DNA of 64,000 nt from Chloracidobacterium sp. N. GTDB taxonomy: Bacteria > Acidobacteriota > Blastocatellia > Chloracidobacteriales > Chloracidobacteriaceae. How positions within the stretch are numbered: the first letter of the stretch is position 1; each line of letters starts with the position of its first letter. The notes beneath the pieces are model-generated. The model did not search any database. It saw nothing but the letters and a program-made list of their open reading frames with translations, and was not told where the DNA came from. Where the stretch lies: the NCBI RefSeq assembly GCF_018304765.1, contig NZ_CP072643.1, positions 124,001-188,000 on the forward strand. The letters are read 5' to 3'. The translations under genes and the position numbers were made by a program. Positions 1-7,622 of the stretch are shown here, in pieces.

Positions 1-1200
1 GGCATCGAAGGAATCCGGGAAGAGTGAAAAGGGCAGTTTTTTGCGGGAGCGGCGGTGGTCGGCCGGGGAAATCAGATGCGTCGAGGTGGCGTCGGCGACG
101 TAGCACCGGGCGATGCGGACGCCCAGCCGGGCCAGATTCTGCTCCATGGCCGCGACCCGGTGCGGATGGACATCCAGCGCCGTAATCGTGCCTTCGTTCT
201 GCATCAGGGCTGCAAGCTGGGCCGTTTTGCCGCCCGGCGCGGCGCACATATCGAGCACGCGCTGCCCCGGCTGGACGCCCAGCCAGCGGGCGACCTGCTG
301 CGAGCCGGCGTCCTGCACGTAAACCTTGCCGCTGGTCAGAAACGGTGCCAGGGCCGACAGATTGCCCTCAACCGTACAGGTTTCCGGCAGCCCGGCGAAG
401 GGTTGGAGTGTGAACCCGGCGGCAGTCAGTTCCTGCCATGTGACTTGGGGGTCCTGGCGGAGCGGATTGAGCCAGATGAAGGTCGGCGCCGGCAGGTTGT
501 TGGTGGCCGCAATGCAGGTGGCGCGGGTCTCTCCCAAGGCGCGCGCCCAGTGGCTCAGCAGCCAGGCCGGATGGGACAGCTCGGCTTCCCGGTCGGTGAT
601 GGTGGCTGGTGAGGTACGGGCAGGCGGGGGTGGGGGCAGCACCTTGCGGCGGGTTCGTTTGGCCGGAACCGGCGGAGGCGTCGGTTTTTTCAGAATCCGC
701 CGGACCGGAGCCAGCTTGTGCTCATCCAGACCGCGCTGCCGCAGGATTTCGCGCAGGATGGCGTTGACGAACCCGGCGGCATGGCTGCTTTCGGACGACT
801 GTTTGACGAGTTCCACTGCGTCGTGGACGACCGCAAAGGGCGGCGTGCGCGTCAGGAAGGTGATCTGGTACAGCCCCATGCGCAGGGCCGTCCGCACGGC
901 CGGATCGAGGGTGGTCAGTTCCCGTCCGGCATGTTCCCGAAGCTCGGCATCGAGCTTGCCGCGCCAGCGCAGCGTGCCCAGCACGATGTCCGTCGCCAGG
1001 CGGCGGTCGGCAGCCAGTTGTTCCGGGTCGCCGGAAGGGGACAACCGGGCAAAGGCCGCATCGAGGGCTTCATTGGACCAGGCTTCATCGGTCTCGACGC
1101 GCATCAGCGCCAGAAAGGCCGCCCGGCGCGCCCGGCTGATCTCCCGTGGCGGCGCGGTCGGTGTCGCAGTCGGTGGTGACACATCGGATGTTTCTGGCAT
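1..1200 (-). CDS. rsmB: 16S rRNA m5C methyltransferase RsmB/Sun, 3' end cut by window edge
   Basis: The product uses S-adenosylmethionine to methylate a cytosine of 16S rRNA (C967 in E. coli numbering). Translated from the ATG at 1200 it starts MPETSDVSPP. An N-terminal NusB-like helical RNA-binding domain occupies roughly residues 20-160 and includes GTLRWRGKLD. A proline-rich linker follows, then a Rossmann methyltransferase domain with the family SAM motif DMCAAPGGKT at about residue 315. The window stops inside the catalytic domain, before the expected PC and TC cysteine motifs, so about 400 residues are visible and an estimated 40-60 are missing. It reads away from the cytochrome gene upstream, with a 49-base gap. 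The family assignment is secure from the NusB plus SAM-motif combination; the exact target base is inferred from the family. Confidence 0.93.
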   Translation of the reverse strand, partial: MPETSDVSPPTATPTAPPREISRARRAAFLALMRVETDEAWSNEALDAAFARLSPSGDPEQLAADRRLATDIVLGTLRWRGKLDAELREHAGRELTTLDPAVRTALRMGLYQITFLTRTPPFAVVHDAVELVKQSSESSHAAGFVNAILREILRQRGLDEHKLAPVRRILKKPTPPPVPAKRTRRKVLPPPPPARTSPATITDREAELSHPAWLLSHWARALGETRATCIAATNNLPAPTFIWLNPLRQDPQVTWQELTAAGFTLQPFAGLPETCTVEGNLSALAPFLTSGKVYVQDAGSQQVARWLGVQPGQRVLDMCAAPGGKTAQLAALMQNEGTITALDVHPHRVAAMEQNLARLGVRIARCYVADATSTHLISPADHRRSRKKLPFSLFPDSFDA

Positions 1201-1249
1201 GGGATACAGGCCGGGTTCAGGTGTCTTCCCGTGGGTGACGGGCGACGAC

Positions 1250-2668
1250 TCACTTGCTTTCTGACGCTGCCGGACGGCGCAGCTTGTGGCTTTCCGGTTT
1301 GGTCTTGCTCACGGTTGACGGATGGCAGCTATCGCAGCTTCCCAGGTTGAACACCGCCATGAAGCTGTGCTGTGCCGGCGCAAAGCCGGGCAGGGGAGCC
1401 AGGCGCTGCACCCGTTCCTTGGTGTCCTTGTCGTTGATTTTCTCGATGCGCTCGAAGCCATGGCAACCGGCGCAGGACTGGTTGGCCGGATAGGTCGGGT
1501 TGCGCCGGAAGGTGGTCTGCACCAGCCAGTCCCATTCGAGTTTTTCTTTGGCAAACTCTTCCTTGCTTTTTTTGCCGCGTTTCGGACGGGCGTCCCGGAG
1601 TTCCTTCGTGAGCGTCAGCAGATTGCCGTGGCAACTCCGGCAGGAAAGAGCCGTTTGCCGGCTGGCGGCGTCGGGGTGCGTCATGGCCGCCAGGGGCGTC
1701 ACCTTGCCGAGTTTGTTGAGAAACTCGATGGTCTCAAACGGTTTGCCGGGGTCCCACTGCCGGTTGAACACGGCGTGGTGGCTGCCGTGCTGAAACTCTG
1801 AGGTGATGGTTGTATAGCGCGGCGCACGGAGCAGACGGCGGTCGGGCTGGCGCTCCAGTGGATGGCAACCGGCACAGTTGGTTGCATACGGCTCGGCGGC
1901 GTCCCGGCCGGTGAGGGTTTTGGCATTTTCGATGTGACACACGAAGCACTCGCGGTGTTCGGGGCGTGACACATAGATGTTGCGCCGCGCCGCTTCCGGC
2001 GTGCCGGTCAGCATCGGCAGTGTGCCCTGCACCTGATGGCAGCTTTCACAGCTTTCTTTGGCATGGGCCGAAATGGCGTGGGAGTACAGCGCCCCGAACT
2101 GGGTTTGCCGTGCCGGATTGGGGAATGGGTGGATGTCTTTGGCCGTCTGACCAACTGGTGGCCCGTTATGACAGACCGCGCACATGGCCTGGAGTTTGGC
2201 CATACGCGCGCGGTTGCCGGGCGTCACCATAAAACTGTGGCAGGCAGTACAGGCGGAGTGTTTGACCGGGGCCTGCCGTCCGGCGTACTTCTGCAGGTAG
2301 GCCGGCGTTTCAAGCGGGTATTGCCCAAATCCGTCGGCGCGGACTTCTTCCGGCCGCACGAGGTGGCAGTAGTTGCAGTCAAGCTGAATGGTGGGCTTGC
2401 CGCCGTTGAAGCGGATGAGTTCCTTGTCCACGATGGCCACGTCGCCCGTCGGGTGCTGGTCATGCCGGAACGCCCCTTCCGGCAGGTTGTCTTCCGGCGC
2501 GGGAGGGTAAATCGTCCCGGTCGGCGCCGGCGCAGAAGTGCCCGTTGCCGACCCGGCAGGCGCCTGGGCCGGCGAGGGCTTGCCTGGTGACTGGGCCAGG
2601 CTGAACCAGCCACTCCCGATGAGAGCAAGCCACAGGATGACCAGTTTGAGGCGCACGGTCTTGACCAC
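1250..2668 (-). CDS. Exported nine-haem c-type cytochrome
   Basis: This periplasmic electron-transfer protein has nine CXXCH haem-attachment motifs (CNYCH, CTACH, CAVCH, CESCH, CFVCH, CAGCH, CRSCH, CAGCH, CDSCH) spread along about 470 residues, with extra histidines as likely distal ligands. The GTG at 2668 is preferred because GAGGTAAGGTGG lies just upstream and the product then begins with a clean signal peptide (MVKTVRLKLV, hydrophobic core, cleavage near SLAQ). A Pro/Ala-rich low-complexity linker follows the signal. No transmembrane anchor or catalytic domain is visible, so it is probably a soluble electron carrier or a subunit of a reductase or alternative complex III type assembly. The next upstream gene, transcribed the same way 47 bases away, encodes a GlcG/HbpS-like lipoprotein, which may be functionally linked. 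The partner enzyme is unknown. Confidence 0.9.
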   Translation of the reverse strand: MVKTVRLKLVILWLALIGSGWFSLAQSPGKPSPAQAPAGSATGTSAPAPTGTIYPPAPEDNLPEGAFRHDQHPTGDVAIVDKELIRFNGGKPTIQLDCNYCHLVRPEEVRADGFGQYPLETPAYLQKYAGRQAPVKHSACTACHSFMVTPGNRARMAKLQAMCAVCHNGPPVGQTAKDIHPFPNPARQTQFGALYSHAISAHAKESCESCHQVQGTLPMLTGTPEAARRNIYVSRPEHRECFVCHIENAKTLTGRDAAEPYATNCAGCHPLERQPDRRLLRAPRYTTITSEFQHGSHHAVFNRQWDPGKPFETIEFLNKLGKVTPLAAMTHPDAASRQTALSCRSCHGNLLTLTKELRDARPKRGKKSKEEFAKEKLEWDWLVQTTFRRNPTYPANQSCAGCHGFERIEKINDKDTKERVQRLAPLPGFAPAQHSFMAVFNLGSCDSCHPSTVSKTKPESHKLRRPAASESK

Positions 2669-2715
2669 GTCCCACCTTACCTCGTTCACTTTGCTTCGTC
2701 AGCCGCAGCAGGTGT

Positions 2716-4500
2716 TCACAGATTGGGATTGGGGGGGAATTTGACGAACGCCAGGCGGACGCCACGGACGATCACTTGGTCACTCCGTATGTTGGCCGGA
2801 GATTCAAAGCCGGCCGAGCCGAACGAGGCAATGATGTCATCCTGGTCAATCCCATCGCCGCTGATGCCGATGGCCCCGACCAGGACGCCGTTTTTGTAGA
2901 GCGGCACGCCGCCGGCAAAAATCTGGAGTCCGTTGCGGACATTTGCCGGCGGGCGGCGGATGACCGGCACGCTGCCGGGGTTGGAATAATTGGTAAGAAT
3001 GTCGGCCAGCGTGCCGGCAATGAGATCAAGCTGGAGTCCGGTGTTGAACGGACTCCACACGTTGGTGCTGGTAAACAGCCGGCTTCCGTTTGAGAACGGC
3101 CCCGGCGCATTGGGCACGCAGGGTCCCGAGCCGGTGCAGTCAATCCCATCCGGGAAAAACGGACGATGAATATCGCCCAGACCCCGGCAACTGAAGGCAA
3201 TTGCGCCGTTGAGCGGAATGCCATCGGCCGCGGCGCGGCTGACGTAGCTGCCCAGCCCGGCCGCGGTGAGAATGGCGCCGGCATTGGGATTGCTCATAAA
3301 GGCAGCCGAGCGGGCCTTCTGCACACAGACATCCAATCCGAAAACCGGGGCGTCGGGGGTCCCACGCAGTCCGAGCAGGTTGCCGTTGGCATCCACGACG
3401 GCCACGTTGACTTCGGCAAAGTTGTTGAGGGGAAGGCGAATCCCGGCGCGGGTGGCGTACGCCTGCTGGATGGCCTGGGACAGTAACCGTTCCACTTCGG
3501 CCACCGAAAGCTGGGCGCTGGGCGTGATGTTGGCCAGCGGTGTGAAGATACGCACCGGCCGCCCACCGAGTGTGCCGCAGGTAAACTGACTGCCGGGGCC
3601 CAAAAACGGGACGCCGGCTCTGGGCGTGGCTTGAGTGCCAAAGGCCGGAATGACCATGAAGCTTCCCTGGGCGGCGAGGTTGACCGGCGGCTCGGCGACG
3701 GGTGGCGGCGCATTGACGAACCGCAGGGCGACACCATCCACCAGAATCTGATTGCCCCGGATACCGGCCGGCGCTTCAAAACCCCGTGAACCGGCGACAG
3801 CGATGATTTCCTCCGGCGCCTGGTCGTTGTCGGTCGGGTCCGGGTCGAGGCTGTAGTTGCCGTCGAGTTCAACCCCGATGCCGCCTACGGGTGAGTCGCC
3901 GATGTACAGCGGCACGCCGCCGGCATCGGCTGACAGCCCCAGAGGCAGCCGGGGGTTGATGTCACTGAAGAGCAGACTCGAAAACTGGACGCCGAACAGC
4001 GGTCCGCCCCGCGTGAAGGACACCCCTGGCGGAAAGTGTTCCTGGACGATGAAGCTCGCCGTCCGTGGGGTGAATGCATTGCCGGTCGTGCCGAAGAACG
4101 AACAGGTGCCGGCTTTGGAAATGGCCGCCAGTTCGCTGGGGATCGGCCGTCCACCCAGTGGACCGCCCGAAATGAACGTGTTGGGATTGGCACCAGTCAT
4201 GCGGAACACGGCCAGGACATTGGCTTCCCGGTCGGTCACGGCAATCGTGGCGCGCAGGTTCAGGGCAACAGCGCGGGTGACGGCCTGGGTGATGATCTGC
4301 GTGACATCGCTGGCTGACAGCGCACGCTCGTTCGGCGTCGGACACAGCGGTTTGTTGAGCGCCTGGGTCTGGGGAGGCGGCGTCAGAACGGCATTGCTGC
4401 CGGCAATGTTGCGTGAGCCGCAGGCCGAAAGCAGTGGGACGCCGCCAATGAGCAGCACTGAAAGCAGGTATGGAAGTGAACGCAGGCAACGCATGGACAT
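2716..4500 (-). CDS. Lipoprotein with two GlcG/HbpS-like (DUF336) domains
   Basis: The ATG at 4500 is chosen because GAGGAT sits immediately upstream and the product then starts MSMRCLRSLP with a hydrophobic stretch ending in LLSAC, a lipobox. After the anchor come two tandem GlcG/HbpS-type domains of about 250 residues each. Each opens with a helix of the form VxxIITQAVTRAV or VERLLSQAIQQAY, then a VTDREANVLAV or VVDANGNLLGL strand, a K-A-x-x-A/F segment, and a closing GGVPLY-x7-GGIGV or GAIGI signature followed by a D/E-rich turn and GFE(A/S)P. In other bacteria such domains bind haem or related ligands. Location beside a multihaem cytochrome fits a surface haem-related role, but that is inference. 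Single-domain relatives are about 150 residues, so this duplicated lipoprotein version is unusually long. Confidence 0.8.
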   Translation of the reverse strand: MSMRCLRSLPYLLSVLLIGGVPLLSACGSRNIAGSNAVLTPPPQTQALNKPLCPTPNERALSASDVTQIITQAVTRAVALNLRATIAVTDREANVLAVFRMTGANPNTFISGGPLGGRPIPSELAAISKAGTCSFFGTTGNAFTPRTASFIVQEHFPPGVSFTRGGPLFGVQFSSLLFSDINPRLPLGLSADAGGVPLYIGDSPVGGIGVELDGNYSLDPDPTDNDQAPEEIIAVAGSRGFEAPAGIRGNQILVDGVALRFVNAPPPVAEPPVNLAAQGSFMVIPAFGTQATPRAGVPFLGPGSQFTCGTLGGRPVRIFTPLANITPSAQLSVAEVERLLSQAIQQAYATRAGIRLPLNNFAEVNVAVVDANGNLLGLRGTPDAPVFGLDVCVQKARSAAFMSNPNAGAILTAAGLGSYVSRAAADGIPLNGAIAFSCRGLGDIHRPFFPDGIDCTGSGPCVPNAPGPFSNGSRLFTSTNVWSPFNTGLQLDLIAGTLADILTNYSNPGSVPVIRRPPANVRNGLQIFAGGVPLYKNGVLVGAIGISGDGIDQDDIIASFGSAGFESPANIRSDQVIVRGVRLAFVKFPPNPNL

Positions 4501-4688
4501 ATCCTCGTGGGGCCCAGGGCGGAACCCGTCTGCAAGGTGCGTATCTGTCGGGTCCGTTGTGCATGTGGCGGCTGTCGCGCAGGTAGAGTGGCCCGAAAGT
4601 GTCCGCAAACATACCAAAACGCTTTGAGATTACAACCTGAAAAGCAAGTCGTGGCGCTGTTCCCGGAAGTTGGAGGTGGGACGGCTGG

Positions 4689-5861
4689 CTAGTGACGTTC
4701 CGGCACGGGGTAGGGAAGAAGGCGTCCGTCGCCGGCCAGACGGTATATCTGCCCGCGCCAGGTGATGGTCCGCCCGCCAAAGCCGCCCATCCAGATGGCC
4801 ACCTGGAGGAGGTCCCGCAGCGGAAGCCAGCCAAGGCGGCGGATTGTGGCGCGGTCTCCCAGAATGTGTGCCATCTGCCACGCCGCCAGAAACCGCAGGG
4901 TCAGGGCAACCAGAAAGAGGTGCCAGGCAAGCGGGACGGCGGGGAATGCCGCGACGAGCAGCCACCCCAGCCAGAAGGTATGCGTGATGAACATTCCGGT
5001 GTAACCGCCGGGGCGGGCCGTCCGAATGGTGCGCGCCCAGCGCAGTTGATGACTGAGAAAGTCGCACCAGGTCATGCGCGGCACAACCGTCTCCACGACA
5101 CAGGAAGACAGACACACTTCGTAACCGGCCCGGTGGGTGAGATGTCCGAGCAGGTAGTCATCGCCCAGATGGTCGGCCAGGCGGGACAGGCCGCCAAAAT
5201 CCGCGATGACCGTCTTGCGGGTGGCAATCGTGGCGCCAAGGGCAAAGCTCATCCCTTCGGTCATCCGGGCCGCCAGCACCCCGGCCATGAAGTCCGTGCT
5301 GATGCCCAGACATTCGAGATGGGCGGTCAGTCCGCCATCCGCCGTTCCCCGGTAGGGGCAGGTCACGACGCCCACCTGTGGATGTTGCAACGGGCGGACG
5401 ACGGTGCGCAGGTAGTTGGGTGGAACGCGAATGTCGGCGTCGCTCAGCACGACGGTGTCGTACCGTGCGGCGTCGAGGGCATGGGCCAGGTTGGCAACTT
5501 TGGGATTGATGCCCAGCGGCGGCGGCTGAAAAACGCAGGTGGTACGTACACCGGGATAGATCTGGCGCAGGCGCTCGATGACGGCAACGGCGGCGTCTTC
5601 CGGGTCGTGGAGGGCAAAGACAATTTCGTAGTGCGGGTAATCCTGGCGGAAAAATGTTTCCAGGCAGGCTTCAAGGTCGTCATCGGCGCCACGGATGGGC
5701 TTGAGGACGCTGACCGGAGGGGTGAAGCTGGTGAGGCTGCGCTGTTCCCGGAAGCGGAGACGCCGGAACCAGAGCGTGCCCAGCAGAACGACGAACTGGT
5801 AGGCGCTCGAAGCCACCACCAGCAACGCCAGACCGGCAAACAGCCAGGGGGTGACACGCAT
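4689..5861 (-). CDS. hpnI: Hopanoid-associated glycosyltransferase HpnI
   Basis: This is a GT2-family membrane glycosyltransferase of the ceramide-glucosyltransferase type. It has an N-terminal membrane segment (residues 8-30), then PVSVLKPIRGAD, the hallmark start of HpnI/Ugcg catalytic domains, an acidic VLSDADIR motif for metal and nucleotide-sugar binding, and the (Q/R)XXRW-type motif HQLRWARTIR near residue 270. Two or three hydrophobic helices close the protein. In characterised Burkholderia and related systems HpnI transfers N-acetylglucosamine to bacteriohopanetetrol, which HpnK then deacetylates and HpnJ converts to a cyclitol ether. It is the last gene of the hpnJ-hpnK-transporter-transporter-hpnI run, 74 bases after the second small transporter. 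Assignment rests on sequence plus neighbours and is strong. Confidence 0.92.
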   Translation of the reverse strand: MRVTPWLFAGLALLVVASSAYQFVVLLGTLWFRRLRFREQRSLTSFTPPVSVLKPIRGADDDLEACLETFFRQDYPHYEIVFALHDPEDAAVAVIERLRQIYPGVRTTCVFQPPPLGINPKVANLAHALDAARYDTVVLSDADIRVPPNYLRTVVRPLQHPQVGVVTCPYRGTADGGLTAHLECLGISTDFMAGVLAARMTEGMSFALGATIATRKTVIADFGGLSRLADHLGDDYLLGHLTHRAGYEVCLSSCVVETVVPRMTWCDFLSHQLRWARTIRTARPGGYTGMFITHTFWLGWLLVAAFPAVPLAWHLFLVALTLRFLAAWQMAHILGDRATIRRLGWLPLRDLLQVAIWMGGFGGRTITWRGQIYRLAGDGRLLPYPVPERH

Positions 5862-5935
5862 GGACTAGTCTCCAGTCTCCGTGTCGGGGAATGAAATCAG
5901 AAGGCAGCCGGCAGTCATGGCGATGCAGTGAGGGG

Positions 5936-6316
5936 TCAGAAAAACAGCAGGTAAGCGCCGCCGGTGACGAGCAGCGTGCCCATCCAGCGGGTGGGGTTGA
6001 CCCGTTCCTTGAGAAGGAACTGGGCGCCCAAGGTATTGAGAACGAAACTCAGCGCCGTCGCTGGCTCCACCAGACTCACCGGCGCTACGGAAAGGGCCGC
6101 CAGAAGTGAAACGAACGCGCCGGCCATACAGGCCACACCGAGGTAAAACCCCGGTGCACCGAGCGTACGCCCGGCGAGCCGCAGGGCATCGCGCCAGGTG
6201 CGCAGGTCATCCCGCCCAACCTGCTTCATGGTCCGGCTCAGGATGAGGTCGCCCACCGTACCAAACACGACAATGCCGGCAATCAGGGCAATGACGACAG
6301 AGACGGAGGCCGTCAT
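5936..6316 (-). CDS. Small DMT/SMR-family membrane protein (second of a pair)
   Basis: A 126-residue protein with four predicted membrane helices and the SMR/EamA half-domain layout: helix, basic loop, two helices, then LVEPATALSFVLNTL and a closing helix preceded by LKERVNPTRWMG. That closing motif (L-x-E-x-(2-3)-W-x-G) is typical of EmrE and ArnE/ArnF-like proteins. Its ATG overlaps the stop of the preceding transporter gene by four bases, so the two are translationally coupled and probably form a heterodimer, like ArnE-ArnF. Because they are embedded between hpnK and hpnI, the likely cargo is a hopanoid or a lipid-linked sugar precursor moved across the inner membrane. That cargo is inferred only from context. 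It is unlikely to be a simple drug exporter. Confidence 0.8.
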   Translation of the reverse strand: MTASVSVVIALIAGIVVFGTVGDLILSRTMKQVGRDDLRTWRDALRLAGRTLGAPGFYLGVACMAGAFVSLLAALSVAPVSLVEPATALSFVLNTLGAQFLLKERVNPTRWMGTLLVTGGAYLLFF

Positions 6317-6729
6317 AACGTTGCCTCCAGACGTGAAGTGCGCCGGTCGGCCTCGGCGCTGCGTGTCACGAGGTAAACCCCGATGGCAATGGCGGCAATG
6401 CCTGTCCAGCGCAGCGCCGAGACGGTTTCTCTGAGCAGCAGCGCGCCCAGCAGGGCCGTGATGACATAGCCCAGCGACGTGACCGGCAGGACGTAACTCA
6501 GATCGAGCTTGGAGAGCAGCGTCAAAAACAGGATGAAGAACGCGATGAGCAGAGCCAGTCCACCCAGAAAGGTCACGTCGGTGGCGAGGGTCAGAAGCAC
6601 CGCCCCCACGTCATACGCCGCCAGGTGGGCTTCAAGGGTGGGGGCCAGACGCTTCATCGCCAGCGTCAGCAGGACATTGCCCAGCGAATTGACGATGACC
6701 GAAGCCGCCACAAAAGGATGGAGTTTCAT
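6313..6729 (-). CDS. Small DMT/SMR-family membrane protein (first of a pair)
   Basis: A 138-residue integral membrane protein with four hydrophobic helices. The third is LDLSYVLPVTSLGYVITALLG and the last follows LRETVSALRWTGIAAI, the SMR-type L-R-E-x-V-x-x-x-R-W-x-G signature. It overlaps hpnK by four bases upstream and the partner transporter by four bases downstream, so it sits in a tightly coupled operon. Paired small transporters of this kind (ArnE/ArnF) flip undecaprenyl-linked aminosugars in lipid A modification. Here, next to the HpnI glucosaminyl transferase and HpnK deacetylase, an equivalent flippase for a hopanoid or sugar-lipid is the simplest reading. The N-terminal helix lacks the conserved Glu14 of EmrE, arguing against proton-coupled drug export. 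Confidence 0.8.
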   Translation of the reverse strand: MKLHPFVAASVIVNSLGNVLLTLAMKRLAPTLEAHLAAYDVGAVLLTLATDVTFLGGLALLIAFFILFLTLLSKLDLSYVLPVTSLGYVITALLGALLLRETVSALRWTGIAAIAIGVYLVTRSAEADRRTSRLEATL

Positions 6730-7574
6730 GACAAGTCTGCGTAGGTCACGGGCTGGATGTGTCGTTGCCGGAGGCGGGCTTTGACCTGCGGACTCAACAG
6801 CGCCGCCAGTTCGGCGGGACCCTGGGCGTTATGTGCCGGCAACATAGGCGATGCCACCTCCGGGTGGCAATACACTTCCTGCGGGGCGGCACTCAGGCGG
6901 TCGAGCAGCGCCAGCCAGTAGTCTTCCGTGAAGCGTCCGGTTTCGTAGAGTCCGTGAACTTCGTCCACGGCGCGCAGGTGGTGCTGCCGCAGGTGTCTGG
7001 TGGCCAGCGCGGAAAGCCAGCCAAACACCATCCGGTGTCCCACCTTGACGGGCCAGCCCTGCCGCCGGATGGCCAGATTGCGCCAGAGCCGCTCGCGTGG
7101 CAGGCGGACGAACCGGACGCCAAACGCGGCAGCGCAGGCCGCTACAGTGGGAAAGACCACTGGGTGCAGGTGAAAGTGCAGGTGGCCGTCCACATGGGAG
7201 CAGGGCAACCCCGTGGCCAGAAAACGCTCGAATTGGGCGCGGATTTCCCGGCGCAGTTCCGCCCGGCAGCGTGGGTCGAAAAAGTACCGTACTCCGGCAA
7301 TGACCGGATTGGAAGCAAACTGCCGCTGGCCGTCAACGAGGTGTGGAATTTCCGTGGGGGGCAGGACGGATTTGCCGCACACCAGCGTCAGGTGCAGTCC
7401 GACGCTCAGGCGGGGACGGGCTTTGGCCAGCGCCACGGCCTCGTCGCAGGCATCGCCCCCGACCATGAGGCTGCAACTCGTCAGGATGCCTTCGTCATGG
7501 GCCGTGACCACGGCCTGGTTGACCGTGGAGGAAACCCCGAAGTCGTCGGCATTGATGATGAGCTTGATGGACAT
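6726..7574 (-). CDS. hpnK: Hopanoid-associated YdjC-family deacetylase HpnK
   Basis: A YdjC/ChbG-type carbohydrate deacetylase. From the ATG at 7574 the product begins MSIKLIINADDFG, the diagnostic YdjC start whose aspartates bind the metal. Further along are SVGLHLTLVCG and the histidine cluster HVDGHLHFHLHP, which supply the remaining metal ligands and catalytic residues. The length of about 282 residues is normal for the family. HpnK removes the acetyl group from N-acetylglucosaminyl bacteriohopanetetrol made by HpnI. The gene lies 48 bases after hpnJ and overlaps the first transporter gene by four bases. The three-codon-longer TTG start at 7583 is possible but less likely. Confidence is high because both partner enzymes are adjacent. 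Confidence 0.92.
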   Translation of the reverse strand: MSIKLIINADDFGVSSTVNQAVVTAHDEGILTSCSLMVGGDACDEAVALAKARPRLSVGLHLTLVCGKSVLPPTEIPHLVDGQRQFASNPVIAGVRYFFDPRCRAELRREIRAQFERFLATGLPCSHVDGHLHFHLHPVVFPTVAACAAAFGVRFVRLPRERLWRNLAIRRQGWPVKVGHRMVFGWLSALATRHLRQHHLRAVDEVHGLYETGRFTEDYWLALLDRLSAAPQEVYCHPEVASPMLPAHNAQGPAELAALLSPQVKARLRQRHIQPVTYADLS

Positions 7575-7622
7575 CGCCTGCAACCTGCCCGGCGCTGGAC
7601 GCGCGTGCCGGAAATGGCGGCG

